Source: Desulfurococcales archaeon (GTDB lineage Archaea; Thermoproteota; Thermoprotei_A; Sulfolobales; Desulfurococcaceae). Taken from it: 56,114 nucleotides of DNA. The notes under the pieces are model-generated. The model made no database searches. It saw only the letters and a list, made by a program, of their open reading frames with translations, and was not told the DNA's origin. Where the stretch lies: contig WAPN01000030.1 of the NCBI GenBank assembly GCA_015520735.1, positions 1 to 56,114 on the forward strand. Reading direction: 5' to 3'. Shown one piece after another: positions 40,238 through 48,390 of the stretch. How positions within the stretch are numbered: the stretch's first letter is position 1; each line of letters starts with the position of its first letter. The position numbers and the translations under genes are program-made.

Positions 40238-41061
40238 TTTTCTCCACCCTCCGCTACACGTTTTTCTTCCCTAGCCTCCGCCAGTTTCTCGGGAAGTGTT
40301 ATCAGGAGGAAAACTATTGTGAAACCAGCTGCTACCGCCAGGAACTCGAAGAAGTTGAAGAACCAGAGGCTACCGCTGATTAGCTGGCCTCCCACGAATG
40401 CTGGCAAGGAAATGTCTGGGGCTAAGGGTTTTGGCTGGTTCTGTAGCACGAATGCATAGTGTCCTGTCGCTAACCCTATTAGTACCGCGGCGAAAGCTGT
40501 TATGCCTATACCCGTTAAGCCTATGCTTCTCAGAAGTAGCATCGAGTTCTTATTTACACCCCTCCTAAGGAGATAGAACTGGCTGAAAACAACGAGTATG
40601 AGGACAGGTGCAACAGCAGCTGTTGCGCCGCCTTGGAATCCTCCGCCAGGCGTTAGGTGTCCATGGAGCGCTATGCTTCCGGCAACAGCTATGATTAGAA
40701 CGGGCACTATCTTCGTTACTGTTTTGACGATGAGGCTGAGACCCAGGTCTCCTTTTATCTCCTTAGGTAGTTTTAGCGGGACTCCTCTGGCTAGAGCTAT
40801 TGCCCCGATGATGGCTAGGTAGAACACCATTGTTTCAAATACTGTGTCTAGGCCACGGAAGTCCCATACTATACTGGTACATGCCTCTGGAGACATCGCT
40901 GTGAAGTACTTGTCCCATGGATAATAAGTGTACTTCAAATATATCTCGGCTAGAGTCCTAACATTAGTTGACGGTACAAGTACATTGATATTAGCAGCTA
41001 CCACGAATGATATGGCCAGTATTGTTAGTATGAGTACACATAAGCCTACCCAGTACCTCAT
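40234..41061 (-). CDS. mbhEF: Fused MbhE-MbhF subunit (MrpB-like)
   Basis: A 275-residue membrane protein. Residues 1-90 match MbhE (WDFRGLDTVFETMVFYLAIIGAIAL); residues about 105-275 match MbhF/MrpB (VLIIAVAGSIALHGHLTPGGGFQGGATAAVAPVLI, the MrpB hallmark). In Pyrococcus these are two genes. I start at ATG 41061, which overlaps the mbhD stop (ATGA); the open frame continues upstream to 41331, but that portion is out-of-frame mbhD sequence and not protein-like. Confidence 0.88.
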   Translation of the reverse strand: MRYWVGLCVLILTILAISFVVAANINVLVPSTNVRTLAEIYLKYTYYPWDKYFTAMSPEACTSIVWDFRGLDTVFETMVFYLAIIGAIALARGVPLKLPKEIKGDLGLSLIVKTVTKIVPVLIIAVAGSIALHGHLTPGGGFQGGATAAVAPVLILVVFSQFYLLRRGVNKNSMLLLRSIGLTGIGITAFAAVLIGLATGHYAFVLQNQPKPLAPDISLPAFVGGQLISGSLWFFNFFEFLAVAAGFTIVFLLITLPEKLAEAREEKRVAEGGEK

Positions 41062-41321
41062 GGTTTCTCCTCCCTCGTGGTCTTCTTGATCAAAGCAATA
41101 ATTACGGCGGGGTAGAGCCCGACAGCCACAGGTATATAGACAAGATCTATATCTGGGGCCATGAGCATATAGTATATGAAAGCGTAGATTGTGCTCTGAA
41201 TAGCGCTGAATATTACGGCTTTGAGCAGGTCTCTCTCCATTATAGCCATGTAAGTGGCTATAGTAGAGAATATGGCTGCCAACGCTGTTATTCCTAGGAG
41301 AACCGCCTCGCCATAGCTCAT
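41058..41321 (-). CDS. mbhD: Membrane-bound hydrogenase subunit MbhD
   Basis: An 87-residue three-TM subunit (about 4-24, 30-52, 56-76), homologous to MbhD and the corresponding part of MrpA/B (LLKAVIFSAIQSTIYAFIYYMLMAPDIDLVYIPVAVGLYPAVIIALI). Its APD-x-x-L motif and V-G-x-x-P helix are typical. Coupled by 4-base overlaps with mbhC upstream and mbhEF downstream. Confidence 0.9.
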   Translation of the reverse strand: MSYGEAVLLGITALAAIFSTIATYMAIMERDLLKAVIFSAIQSTIYAFIYYMLMAPDIDLVYIPVAVGLYPAVIIALIKKTTREEKP

Positions 41322-41734
41322 GGGCTATCACCCTCTTCTACTTCTTGTAATTCTTGAGATGTAGGATGGGATTCATCCTCTTCAAGATGGTCGACGACTT
41401 TAGGTTCCACTGGAACTATGCCTGAACGATGAGTGCCTCTTGCGAGAGCATGTGATCCAGCTGGGCCAAGTATGAGTATAACGAACGATGTGACTAGTGC
41501 TCCTCCCGACATGAACCATCTATATTCACCTAAGCACTTACATCCGGCTGCGACGAGGGCTGCACCTATTAACGGGAGGAAGGATCCCCATATAGTGCCT
41601 ATGGTAGCGGCATGTAATCTGAGGTAAAAGTTAGGGAATCTATTCATTCCTATAGCTGCTATCAGATCTGCTAGTGCTCCTACGCCTATCATGATCTCTC
41701 CGATAACGATAAGCACAGTATCGAGTAGAGTCAT
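41318..41734 (-). CDS. mbhC: MrpG-like subunit MbhC
   Basis: A 138-residue MrpG-family subunit with three TM segments (about 5-27, 40-62, 72-94). Conserved AAIGMNRFPNFYLRLHAATIGTIWGSFLPLIGAAL is diagnostic. The C-terminal 40 residues are hydrophilic and acidic and are longer than in many homologues. ATG at 41734, 3 bases after mbhB. Confidence 0.9.
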   Translation of the reverse strand: MTLLDTVLIVIGEIMIGVGALADLIAAIGMNRFPNFYLRLHAATIGTIWGSFLPLIGAALVAAGCKCLGEYRWFMSGGALVTSFVILILGPAGSHALARGTHRSGIVPVEPKVVDHLEEDESHPTSQELQEVEEGDSP

Positions 41735-41736
41735 GG

Positions 41737-42021
41737 CTACTCACCCAGCTCTTTTCCTTCGAGATACTTGGAAACATATATGTCCAGGCTGTAGATCCAG
41801 AGGGCAAGCGCTATCGCCACGGGTATGAGTATGGGTTGCTTAAAGTATATGGCTAGGATAACGAGGAAAGCTGCAAGGTCATAGCTCATAGCATCGATGG
41901 CTAGAACCATGTCGCTGATGCTTGGGCCACGGAGAGCTCTGAGGGTGTATAGTATGAATGCTGCTACGTAGATAGGCAGTATTGCGATAATGAACATCTG
42001 TATCTCGGTCATCCCGGTCAC
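41737..42021 (-). CDS. mbhB: MrpF-like subunit MbhB
   Basis: A 94-residue three-TM MrpF-family protein: RALRGPSISDMVLAIDAMSYDLAAFLVILAIYF is the conserved core with the membrane-embedded aspartate of MrpF. GTG at 42021 overlaps the mbhN stop by 4 bases; ATG 42012 (M4) is an alternative start. Confidence 0.9.
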   Translation of the reverse strand: MTGMTEIQMFIIAILPIYVAAFILYTLRALRGPSISDMVLAIDAMSYDLAAFLVILAIYFKQPILIPVAIALALWIYSLDIYVSKYLEGKELGE

Positions 42022-42431
42022 TTGGACGCCTCACCCCCGGCTTTCTTCCTGAGCGTGGATAAGCTGAGCTCCTCGCTGGTTATGTGTTGAGGATCCGCTA
42101 GCTCGAAATAGTTCGTGGTAATGAAAGCGCGTACGGGACATACAGTCACACACCTGTAGCAGTAAACACACTTCATATAGTCTATGACGGGGAAGAGGCG
42201 TCTAGCATTTTTCTTCGGAACCTCGTACTCGTCCGGTATTTTCTTCATAACTATTGCATCAGCCGGGCACTCAATCCTACATAGGCCGCAGCCGATGCAT
42301 TTCTGCAAGTCACTGTATTGGCGACCACGGAAATCAGACTCTACCCAGGGCTTTTCTCTGGGATACTGTATAGTGGCAGGCTTTCTGATCAGGTTTCTCA
42401 ATATTAGAGAGAGTATCTTGGATTTACCCAT
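42018..42431 (-). CDS. mbhN: Polyferredoxin subunit MbhN (NuoI-like)
   Basis: A 137-residue electron-transfer subunit with two [4Fe-4S] motifs: CIGCGLCRIECP (about 45-56) and CVYCYRCVTVCP (about 88-99). It takes electrons from ferredoxin and passes them to the cluster in MbhJ. In Pyrococcus mbhN is the last gene; here it directly follows mbhL, overlapping it by 28 bases. Confidence 0.92.
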   Translation of the reverse strand: MGKSKILSLILRNLIRKPATIQYPREKPWVESDFRGRQYSDLQKCIGCGLCRIECPADAIVMKKIPDEYEVPKKNARRLFPVIDYMKCVYCYRCVTVCPVRAFITTNYFELADPQHITSEELSLSTLRKKAGGEASK

Positions 42432-43642
42432 TTCTTGCCCCCTCCCGCGAGTTCTTTCATGGGGACTTTTCTACGTTCCCCGGTCTTGAGATCAATTATG
42501 GTTAGTCTTTCCATACAGGATATGCATGGGTCCCAGCTAGTCAGGATCACTGGCAGGTCTGCTATGCTGTACCCGATATAGAATTTCGCGGTGTTCAATA
42601 TGTTGTGGACGCTTGGAGTCCTTATCTTGACTCTGTAAGGCATCGGCTTGCCGTCGCTCATGACATAGTATATTAGCTCGCCTCGTGGAGCCTCAACACG
42701 GGCATAGGCTTCACCCGGTGGGAATCTCCTGGGGAGCCTTCTTTCATCGGGGACGGCTTTCTCGTCCTGCGGTAGGTGGTCGAGAATATACTTTACCATC
42801 TCGGCGCTCTCAAGGGCCTCGTCCCAGCGCACCATCATCCTAGCCCATGCATCACACTCGTTCCTTACAATCACATTGAACGGTATTTCGCCGTAAGCAT
42901 CATACTTATCGCTCGCCCTAACATCTATCTTGATCCCGCTCGCCCTTGCCGCTGGTCCCAATAATCCGTAAAGTGTTGCCTCACTGGGCTTAACTACACC
43001 TACGTCCACGAGACGCTTAAGTATAGTCTCGTCCTCCATGAAGAGCTTCTTATAGTACTTGATCCTCGGTATGACACGGTCTAGGAGCTTCTTCAGCTTG
43101 TCTACTTTCTCGGAGTTAAGGTCTCTCCTCACACCACCAAATATCATGTAGTCGGCTGAGACTCTGTTCCCCGTGACTATCTCCTTGGACTTCATAATGT
43201 ATTCTCTGTCACGCATAATGTTCATGAACAGGCTATCAAATCCTATTATCTCGGCCATCACGGCATTGATAAGCATGTGGCTATGAATACGTTCCAGCTC
43301 CATGGCGAGAACTCTGAGGTACTTTGCCCGAGGACTAGGCTCAATGCCGAGTATCTGCTCTACAGCCCTTACATAGCAGTTGGCGTGGACACCGTTACAG
43401 ATGCCACAGACCCTGCTCACAATAAATATGTCTCGATAGAAGCTGTTCTTCTCGGCTAGCTTCTCGATACCTCTATGATTGTAGCCCGTGTGCACTTCTA
43501 CCTTGATTACCTCTTCGCCGTCGGCATAGGCTTTAAGTAGGAGTGGCTCGTGGAGGGCCGGATGCTGTGGACCTACAGGTATTTCGAGAGCATATGGGAC
43601 CTCTATCACCTTATCGATCGCCACGGCTCTACACCCTTGCAT
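42404..43642 (-). CDS. mbhL: [NiFe] hydrogenase large subunit MbhL
   Basis: A 412-residue catalytic subunit of group 4 [NiFe] hydrogenase, NuoD-like. All four nickel-binding cysteines are present: C79 and C82 in RVCGICNGVH, and C373 and C376 in DPCISCMER. This separates it from the sulfur-reducing Mbx/Mbs relatives, in which these motifs are altered. A 33-residue tail follows R379, the likely cleavage point for the maturation endopeptidase (candidate at 52310). ATG at 43642 overlaps mbhK; GTG at 43624 is an alternative. Confidence 0.95.
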   Translation of the reverse strand: MQGCRAVAIDKVIEVPYALEIPVGPQHPALHEPLLLKAYADGEEVIKVEVHTGYNHRGIEKLAEKNSFYRDIFIVSRVCGICNGVHANCYVRAVEQILGIEPSPRAKYLRVLAMELERIHSHMLINAVMAEIIGFDSLFMNIMRDREYIMKSKEIVTGNRVSADYMIFGGVRRDLNSEKVDKLKKLLDRVIPRIKYYKKLFMEDETILKRLVDVGVVKPSEATLYGLLGPAARASGIKIDVRASDKYDAYGEIPFNVIVRNECDAWARMMVRWDEALESAEMVKYILDHLPQDEKAVPDERRLPRRFPPGEAYARVEAPRGELIYYVMSDGKPMPYRVKIRTPSVHNILNTAKFYIGYSIADLPVILTSWDPCISCMERLTIIDLKTGERRKVPMKELAGGGKKWVNPRYSL

Positions 43643-44078
43643 CTTTCCTCAACGGATAGATACCTTTCTCCACTAGTTCCTCTGGAACGAAGAACGGCCT
43701 ACGCAGCGCTGGGTTACCCTTGAAAACAACGCCTAACAGATCATATATTTCGCATTCCGGTGCCAAGGCTGCAGGTATGAGGTCTAGAATACTATTTATC
43801 TCTGGGTTGTCCCTGTCAACATATGTTCTCAACACAATTGTTATCTCTTCAGGCAACACCACGACGTAATAGTCTAGCCTTATCTTCTTGTCTTTTAGCA
43901 TGTCTGTACCAACAATTGTTGCTAGATAGAATCCTTTCTCTCCAAGACGTTCAAGTAATTGTTTAAAGATCTCTCTAATTCTTTCATGGTTGAACTCGTA
44001 TAATTTTCTATTAGGCTTGATAATTCCTGCTTCTTTCAGCAGCCCCTCATTAACCAGCTCATCTATTTTTTCGATCAA
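43629..44078 (-). CDS. mbhK: Hydrogenase subunit MbhK (NuoC-like)
   Basis: A 149-residue NuoC/HycE-N-like subunit. The family signature is the late E-C-E-I-Y-D-L-L-G-V-V-F-K-G-N-P segment followed by RRPFFVPEELVEKGIYPLRKD. It helps assemble the J-L interface. TTG start at 44078 with GGTGGG 5 bases upstream; 3' end overlaps mbhL by 14 bases. Confidence 0.9.
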   Translation of the reverse strand: MIEKIDELVNEGLLKEAGIIKPNRKLYEFNHERIREIFKQLLERLGEKGFYLATIVGTDMLKDKKIRLDYYVVVLPEEITIVLRTYVDRDNPEINSILDLIPAALAPECEIYDLLGVVFKGNPALRRPFFVPEELVEKGIYPLRKDARV

Positions 44079-44097
44079 GATAGCCCACCTCAGCGGA

Positions 44098-44538
44098 TTA
44101 TGATTGTTCCAGCTTTTTCAGGAGCTTAGCTATACCATCAATAATTGCTTCAGGCCTTGGCGGGCACCCTGGAATGTACATGTCTACGGGGACGACTTTG
44201 TCAGCGCCTGCATATACATTGTAGCTCTTGGCGAAAACTCCTCCGGTACAGGCACAGGTACCTACAGCAATGACGAATTTCGGGCTAGGCATTTGCTCGT
44301 ATAGTCTCTTTAGTCTTTCCCCGGCCTTCTTCGTCACAGCTCCTGTTACGACAAGTATGTCTCCATGTCTTATGCTGGGGGCTAGCTTTATCCCGAAGCG
44401 CTCTACGTCGTAAAACGGGGTTAAAGCGGCTAAAACCTCTATGTCACAGCCATTACATGCACCTGTATTGAAATGGACGAGCCACGGGGTGTATCTTATT
44501 ATCTTGGCCTTCCCGTTGCTCTTATTTTCTTTCTCCAT
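44098..44538 (-). CDS. mbhJ: [NiFe] hydrogenase small subunit MbhJ (NuoB-like)
   Basis: A 146-residue small subunit holding the proximal [4Fe-4S] cluster. Cysteine ligands are C28 and C31 (TGACNGCDIEV), a later C in GTCACTGG (about 94-96) and one in YIPGCPPRPEAI (about C127). It relays electrons from MbhN to the NiFe site. First gene of the operon; ATG at 44538 with GGGGAAG upstream and a TATA box at 44574-44583. Confidence 0.93.
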   Translation of the reverse strand: MEKENKSNGKAKIIRYTPWLVHFNTGACNGCDIEVLAALTPFYDVERFGIKLAPSIRHGDILVVTGAVTKKAGERLKRLYEQMPSPKFVIAVGTCACTGGVFAKSYNVYAGADKVVPVDMYIPGCPPRPEAIIDGIAKLLKKLEQS

Positions 44539-44573
44539 GAGAATCTTCCCCGGGTAAGGCTTATTCCTTCAAT

Positions 44574-44583
44574 GAATATAAAA
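44574..44583 (-). promoter_or_regulatory. TATA box of the mbh operon
   Basis: TTTTATATTC on the minus strand, about 40 bases upstream of the mbhJ ATG; transcription start is expected near 44552, which gives a leader of about 14 bases carrying CGGGGAAG. Confidence 0.55.
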
Positions 44584-44642
44584 TGATGATGTTAGGACAG
44601 CCTAATGAGAACGATATTTTGTTATAAAAGTTTTAATCTGGT

Positions 44643-46979
44643 TCAACGCTTCTTCGAGGAGACGATGAGATCGGCAGCCAGGACCTGTCCGAAAGCTATT
44701 CCCCCGTCTCCTAGCGGTATCTTTCTGGGCAGGAATACCTTGTCGGCCGCACTGCGTATGCCCTCAACGATCAATGAGTTTACACCTGCACCTCCAGACA
44801 CAACTATTCCTTCACACCCGTACTTCTCACAAGCAGTCATGGCTGCTTCACCGAGCGCCTTACCGAGAGCATACTGTATTGTGTATGCTATTCTCCTGCG
44901 GCTATAGCTATGATTGTGTAAGAGATCAACCACAGACTCTATGATAGGGTCTGTGTCAATTATGATCTTACCATTATCAGAGATGATCTCTGCACTTACA
45001 TCTTTAATTGGAGGAGGCTCGGAATTATTCTCAAGCATGATCGCTGGTTCTCCCTCATATGTCCTTTCCCAGCATATTCTCAGCAATGAGCTTACAGCGT
45101 CCAGGAACCTACCAGTACTCGTCGTAAAGATACTGCGCCCCATCTCGATGAGCCTGGAGACTGCCCTATACTCTTTGAGCCTCCCTGGTACAAGGTCTTC
45201 TAGGCCAAGCCTCTTAACTATTGTATTTGCTTCTACGCCGTATATGTCGAGAAGAATACTGTAAAGGTACCTCGCTGGGTATACCACGTCTCTTTCGCCA
45301 GTGATCCTGTGTGGTTTTAGATGTCCTGCTCTTTCATACCATGGGCTACACGTGTCGAACACTATGATCTCTCCTCCCCAGATGCTCCCGTCATCACCGT
45401 AGCCTGTCCCATCAATAGCTATTCCAACAATGATTCCCTCTAACCCGACATCATAAGCTGCACCAAGAACATGTGCGTAATGGTGCTGGACAGGAATAGC
45501 GTCTAGATCTTCCTCCTGCGCATAGCGCTTGGCTAGCCCGTTGCTAAAGTACTCGGGATGCTTATCATACGCTATAACGGGTTTCTTTACCCTGTAGGCT
45601 CTCCGTAGAAAACCTATCTCATATAGGAGGTCTTCCTGTGCCCTTGGATGATCCATGTCTCCGATGTAGGGTGTAAGAACTATTTTGTCCTCGAAACCGA
45701 TTGCTGCAGCGTTGGACAGGTCTGCACCGAAACCAATTATCTCGCGTGAAAGTTTTCTCTTAATCCTTATCCAGAGGGGTGCATAGCCCCTGCTCCTCCT
45801 GATAAATACCGGTTCTCCATCAGTGAATCTCATCACACTATCATCGACACGGTGAACTATCTCTCTGTCGTGGACGAGGAAATAATCGGCTATTCCTGAG
45901 AGTTTTTCCTTCACGCATTCTTCGTCTCTGCACATGGGTTCTCCATGGATGTTACCACTCGTCATTATAGCGAATCGATCCCGGGTTTCCATGAGAAATA
46001 GATAATGGAGACCAGTATAGGCGCGGAATACCCCTTCATATGCCATCCCGGGGCTTACAAGCTTGCTTACGGGAGTATCTTTTCTCTTAGGAAGCAGTAG
46101 TATCGGGGCTTGAGGTGATTCTAGAAGCTCCCGGGCCTCCTCGTCAAGATAAACGAGTTTCTCAGCTATAATAGTATCAAGCACCATCACAGCGAATGGT
46201 TTGTGAGGCCTCTTTTTTCTCTCACGAAGCCTTCTAACTACGTCGTCATCGCTTGCTAGTGCAGCTAGGTGATAGCCTCCAAGTCCCTTGATCGCGACAA
46301 CGTATCCTTCGTCTAGGAGTTTTGCCGCTTCTCTTATTGGATCCTGTGCCCTTACTTCGTTCCATTTATTATCGTAGAGTTTGAGTCTGGGGCCGTCCTG
46401 TGGACAGCTGATTCCCTGGGCATGATATCTTCGAGTGTTTCCTAGATCTCTATACTCTTTCAAACATTTAGGGCAGAGCCTGTATTTCTTCATGCTCGTG
46501 TTTACGCGATCGTATGGTAAATCGTACATCATGGAGTATCTCGGGCCACACCAAGCACAGCTATTGAAAGCGTATCTATACCTCCTATCGCTTGGATCGA
46601 GTATTTCTCTGAGACAATCGCTACATATTGCAAAGTCTGGTGGAATATTGCTTCTTCTGATGAGCTTCCTCCTGCTTGGCAATATGATGAAACTGGTATA
46701 GCCTGCCGGCTCATGTATTTCGACGCGTTTCTCCTCAATAATCGCTGGCGGGGGCTTCTCCTCGTCTAGAAGCTTGATGAACATCGAGACATTCTCATCT
46801 GGGCCTTCGACCCATATCTCGACCTCGCTACCTCCGGTATTTACAACATACCCTCTCAAGCCCAGCCTGGAGGCTAATCTATGGACGAATGGCCTAAACC
46901 CTACGCCCTGCACGAGGCCAACAACGATTATTTTAGCCGCTATTATGCCCACACCGTCCACCTGGCTGTTCCGACCCAA
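44643..46979 (-). CDS. hypF: Carbamoyltransferase HypF, hydrogenase maturation
   Basis: Makes the thiocyanate-like carbamoyl donor for the CN ligands of the NiFe site. Domains in order: acylphosphatase (VQGVGFRPFVHRL, about 20-32), two zinc fingers (CSDCLREILDP; CAWCGPRYS; CPKCLKEYRDL), YrdC-like domain (VVAIKGLGGYHLAAL), and the Kae1-like C-terminal domain (HHYAHVLGA; GIAIDGTGYGDDGSIWGGE; VSGGAGVNSLI). 778 residues is full length. Start TTG at 46979; GTG at 46952 behind GGTGGA is equally plausible. Needed by Mbh, whose operon lies just downstream. Confidence 0.95.
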   Translation of the reverse strand: MGRNSQVDGVGIIAAKIIVVGLVQGVGFRPFVHRLASRLGLRGYVVNTGGSEVEIWVEGPDENVSMFIKLLDEEKPPPAIIEEKRVEIHEPAGYTSFIILPSRRKLIRRSNIPPDFAICSDCLREILDPSDRRYRYAFNSCAWCGPRYSMMYDLPYDRVNTSMKKYRLCPKCLKEYRDLGNTRRYHAQGISCPQDGPRLKLYDNKWNEVRAQDPIREAAKLLDEGYVVAIKGLGGYHLAALASDDDVVRRLRERKKRPHKPFAVMVLDTIIAEKLVYLDEEARELLESPQAPILLLPKRKDTPVSKLVSPGMAYEGVFRAYTGLHYLFLMETRDRFAIMTSGNIHGEPMCRDEECVKEKLSGIADYFLVHDREIVHRVDDSVMRFTDGEPVFIRRSRGYAPLWIRIKRKLSREIIGFGADLSNAAAIGFEDKIVLTPYIGDMDHPRAQEDLLYEIGFLRRAYRVKKPVIAYDKHPEYFSNGLAKRYAQEEDLDAIPVQHHYAHVLGAAYDVGLEGIIVGIAIDGTGYGDDGSIWGGEIIVFDTCSPWYERAGHLKPHRITGERDVVYPARYLYSILLDIYGVEANTIVKRLGLEDLVPGRLKEYRAVSRLIEMGRSIFTTSTGRFLDAVSSLLRICWERTYEGEPAIMLENNSEPPPIKDVSAEIISDNGKIIIDTDPIIESVVDLLHNHSYSRRRIAYTIQYALGKALGEAAMTACEKYGCEGIVVSGGAGVNSLIVEGIRSAADKVFLPRKIPLGDGGIAFGQVLAADLIVSSKKR

Positions 46980-47000
46980 TAGGTTCCATGGACTAACGGG

Positions 47001-47024
47001 GTATTAACGATATGTTGGTAATAC
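47001..47024. promoter_or_regulatory. Dyad GTATTA-N12-TAATAC between hypF and kor
   Basis: Inverted repeat in the divergent hypF/korD region, extendable to GG-N-GTATTA on both arms. A TATA-like CTTTTTATTC (47029-47038 region) for the kor operon follows. Possible shared operator; weak evidence. Confidence 0.25.
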
Positions 47025-47076
47025 GCCGCCTTTTTATTCAATTATCAATAATAACAAGTATCATGGGGACCTAATA

Positions 47077-47286
47077 TTGGCTCACTACAAGGTGTTTATC
47101 AATAAGAAGCTATGTAAGGGATGCGGTATCTGTATAGAGATCTGTCCAAGGAACGCCTTGAGGTTCAACGGTATAAATCCTGAGACAGGCTACAGGAATC
47201 CAGAGCAGGTCGGCGAGTGTATAGGCTGTAGGCAGTGTATGTGGTATTGTCCAGACCAGGCAATAGTTGTGGTGGATGAGCAGTGA
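47077..47286 (+). CDS. korD: 2-oxoacid:ferredoxin oxidoreductase, ferredoxin (delta) subunit
   Basis: A 69-residue protein with two [4Fe-4S] motifs, CKGCGICIEICP (about 13-24) and CIGCRQCMWYCP (about 48-59). It carries electrons from the alpha/beta subunits to ferredoxin. TTG start behind GGGGACC. Its stop overlaps the korA GTG (GTGA). Confidence 0.93.
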   Translation: MAHYKVFINKKLCKGCGICIEICPRNALRFNGINPETGYRNPEQVGECIGCRQCMWYCPDQAIVVVDEQ

Positions 47287-48386
47287 CGGAGAGATTATTC
47301 TTAAGCGGTAACGAGGCGATCGTGTACGGGGCTATAGATGCAGGCTGTAGATTCTATGCCGGTTATCCGATAACACCCAGTAGTGAGATAATGCATCTAA
47401 TGGCAAAGGAGCTGCCGCGTGTGGGAGGAGTATTTATACAGGCAGAGGATGAGCTAGCAGCGATCAATATGATCATAGGAGCTTCGTGGGCGGGGCTAAA
47501 ATCAATGACAGCCACCAGTGGGCCTGGATTCAGCTTAATGCAAGAGGGCATAGGATACGCCGTAATGACCGAGACACCGCTCGTCATCGTGGATGTGATG
47601 AGAGCTGGGCCGGCCACAGGACAGGCAACAAAGTCTGCTCAGGGCGACCTCATGCAGGCCAGGTGGGGTAGGCACGGAGACCAGTACCTGGTCGTGATCG
47701 CTCCTATGACGCCTCAAGAAGCATACGACCTCATCATAGAAGCCTTCAATATAGCCGAGGCCTACAGAGTACCCGTTGTATTCCTAATGGATGAGTTCAT
47801 CGGTCATGGTAGGGAGATAGTTGTGAGGAGGGGTGCTGACAAATTAGTTGTGCGGAGGAAGCCGAGCGATCATGAGCCACCTTTCGGCAGCAAGGATCCA
47901 AGGATACCGCCTCCCATGCCAAGGCTTGGTGAAGGCCACTATGTACTAGTGACAGGCTCGACTCATAATGAATGGGGATATAGGGATGTCCATGGATTCG
48001 AGACGCACTACAAGCTCGTCACGAGACTCAAAGAGAAAATCTGGGACAACATAGACAAGATATTCAAATACAAGGTATACGGTGACCCTGATGCACGGAG
48101 AATAATAGTTTGTTTCGGATCAACTTGTAGGCCAGCGATAGATGCCGCCGAGAGGGTTGGAGGAACAAAGGTTCTCCGACTAATAACGTTGTGGCCGCTA
48201 AATTATGACAAACTAGCGGAGGAGCTCAGCGGTGCTGGGAAGGTAGTGGTGCCAGAGCTAAACCTAGGACAACTAGTATATGATGTAGCCCAAGTATATC
48301 CGCGGAGCAAGATACGTGTGATCAATAAGGTGGGAGGGGGTATACCGATCTATCCATCCGAGATTATTAAAGTCTTGGAGGCGTGA
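47283..48386 (+). CDS. korA: 2-oxoacid:ferredoxin oxidoreductase alpha subunit (KorA)
   Basis: A 367-residue alpha subunit that binds the pyrimidine end of thiamine diphosphate and CoA side. Family blocks: GNEAIVYGAIDAGCRFYAGYPITPSSEIMH (about 8-37), EDELAAINMIIGASWAGLKSMTATSGPGFSLM, and MDEFIGHGRE. Kor enzymes oxidise 2-oxoglutarate or related 2-oxoacids to acyl-CoA, CO2 and reduced ferredoxin. The assignment to Kor rather than Vor/Ior rests on the separate D-A-B-G arrangement; substrate is not certain. Confidence 0.9.
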   Translation: MTERLFLSGNEAIVYGAIDAGCRFYAGYPITPSSEIMHLMAKELPRVGGVFIQAEDELAAINMIIGASWAGLKSMTATSGPGFSLMQEGIGYAVMTETPLVIVDVMRAGPATGQATKSAQGDLMQARWGRHGDQYLVVIAPMTPQEAYDLIIEAFNIAEAYRVPVVFLMDEFIGHGREIVVRRGADKLVVRRKPSDHEPPFGSKDPRIPPPMPRLGEGHYVLVTGSTHNEWGYRDVHGFETHYKLVTRLKEKIWDNIDKIFKYKVYGDPDARRIIVCFGSTCRPAIDAAERVGGTKVLRLITLWPLNYDKLAEELSGAGKVVVPELNLGQLVYDVAQVYPRSKIRVINKVGGGIPIYPSEIIKVLEA

Positions 48387-48390
48387 CATT

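Noticed and set aside
41059-41331. 90-codon upstream extension of mbhEF, suggesting a frameshift or longer gene
   Set aside because: It is mbhD read out of frame; ATG at 41061 overlaps the mbhD stop by ATGA as elsewhere in the operon.
42404-43642. Mbx/Mbs sulfane-sulfur reductase instead of hydrogenase
   Set aside because: Both nickel-binding CxxC pairs and a cleavable tail are present, with maturation genes nearby.
44581-44592. C-box-like AATGATGATG upstream of mbhJ as a guide RNA
   Set aside because: No D-box at proper spacing; it lies in the hypF-mbh gap next to the TATA box.
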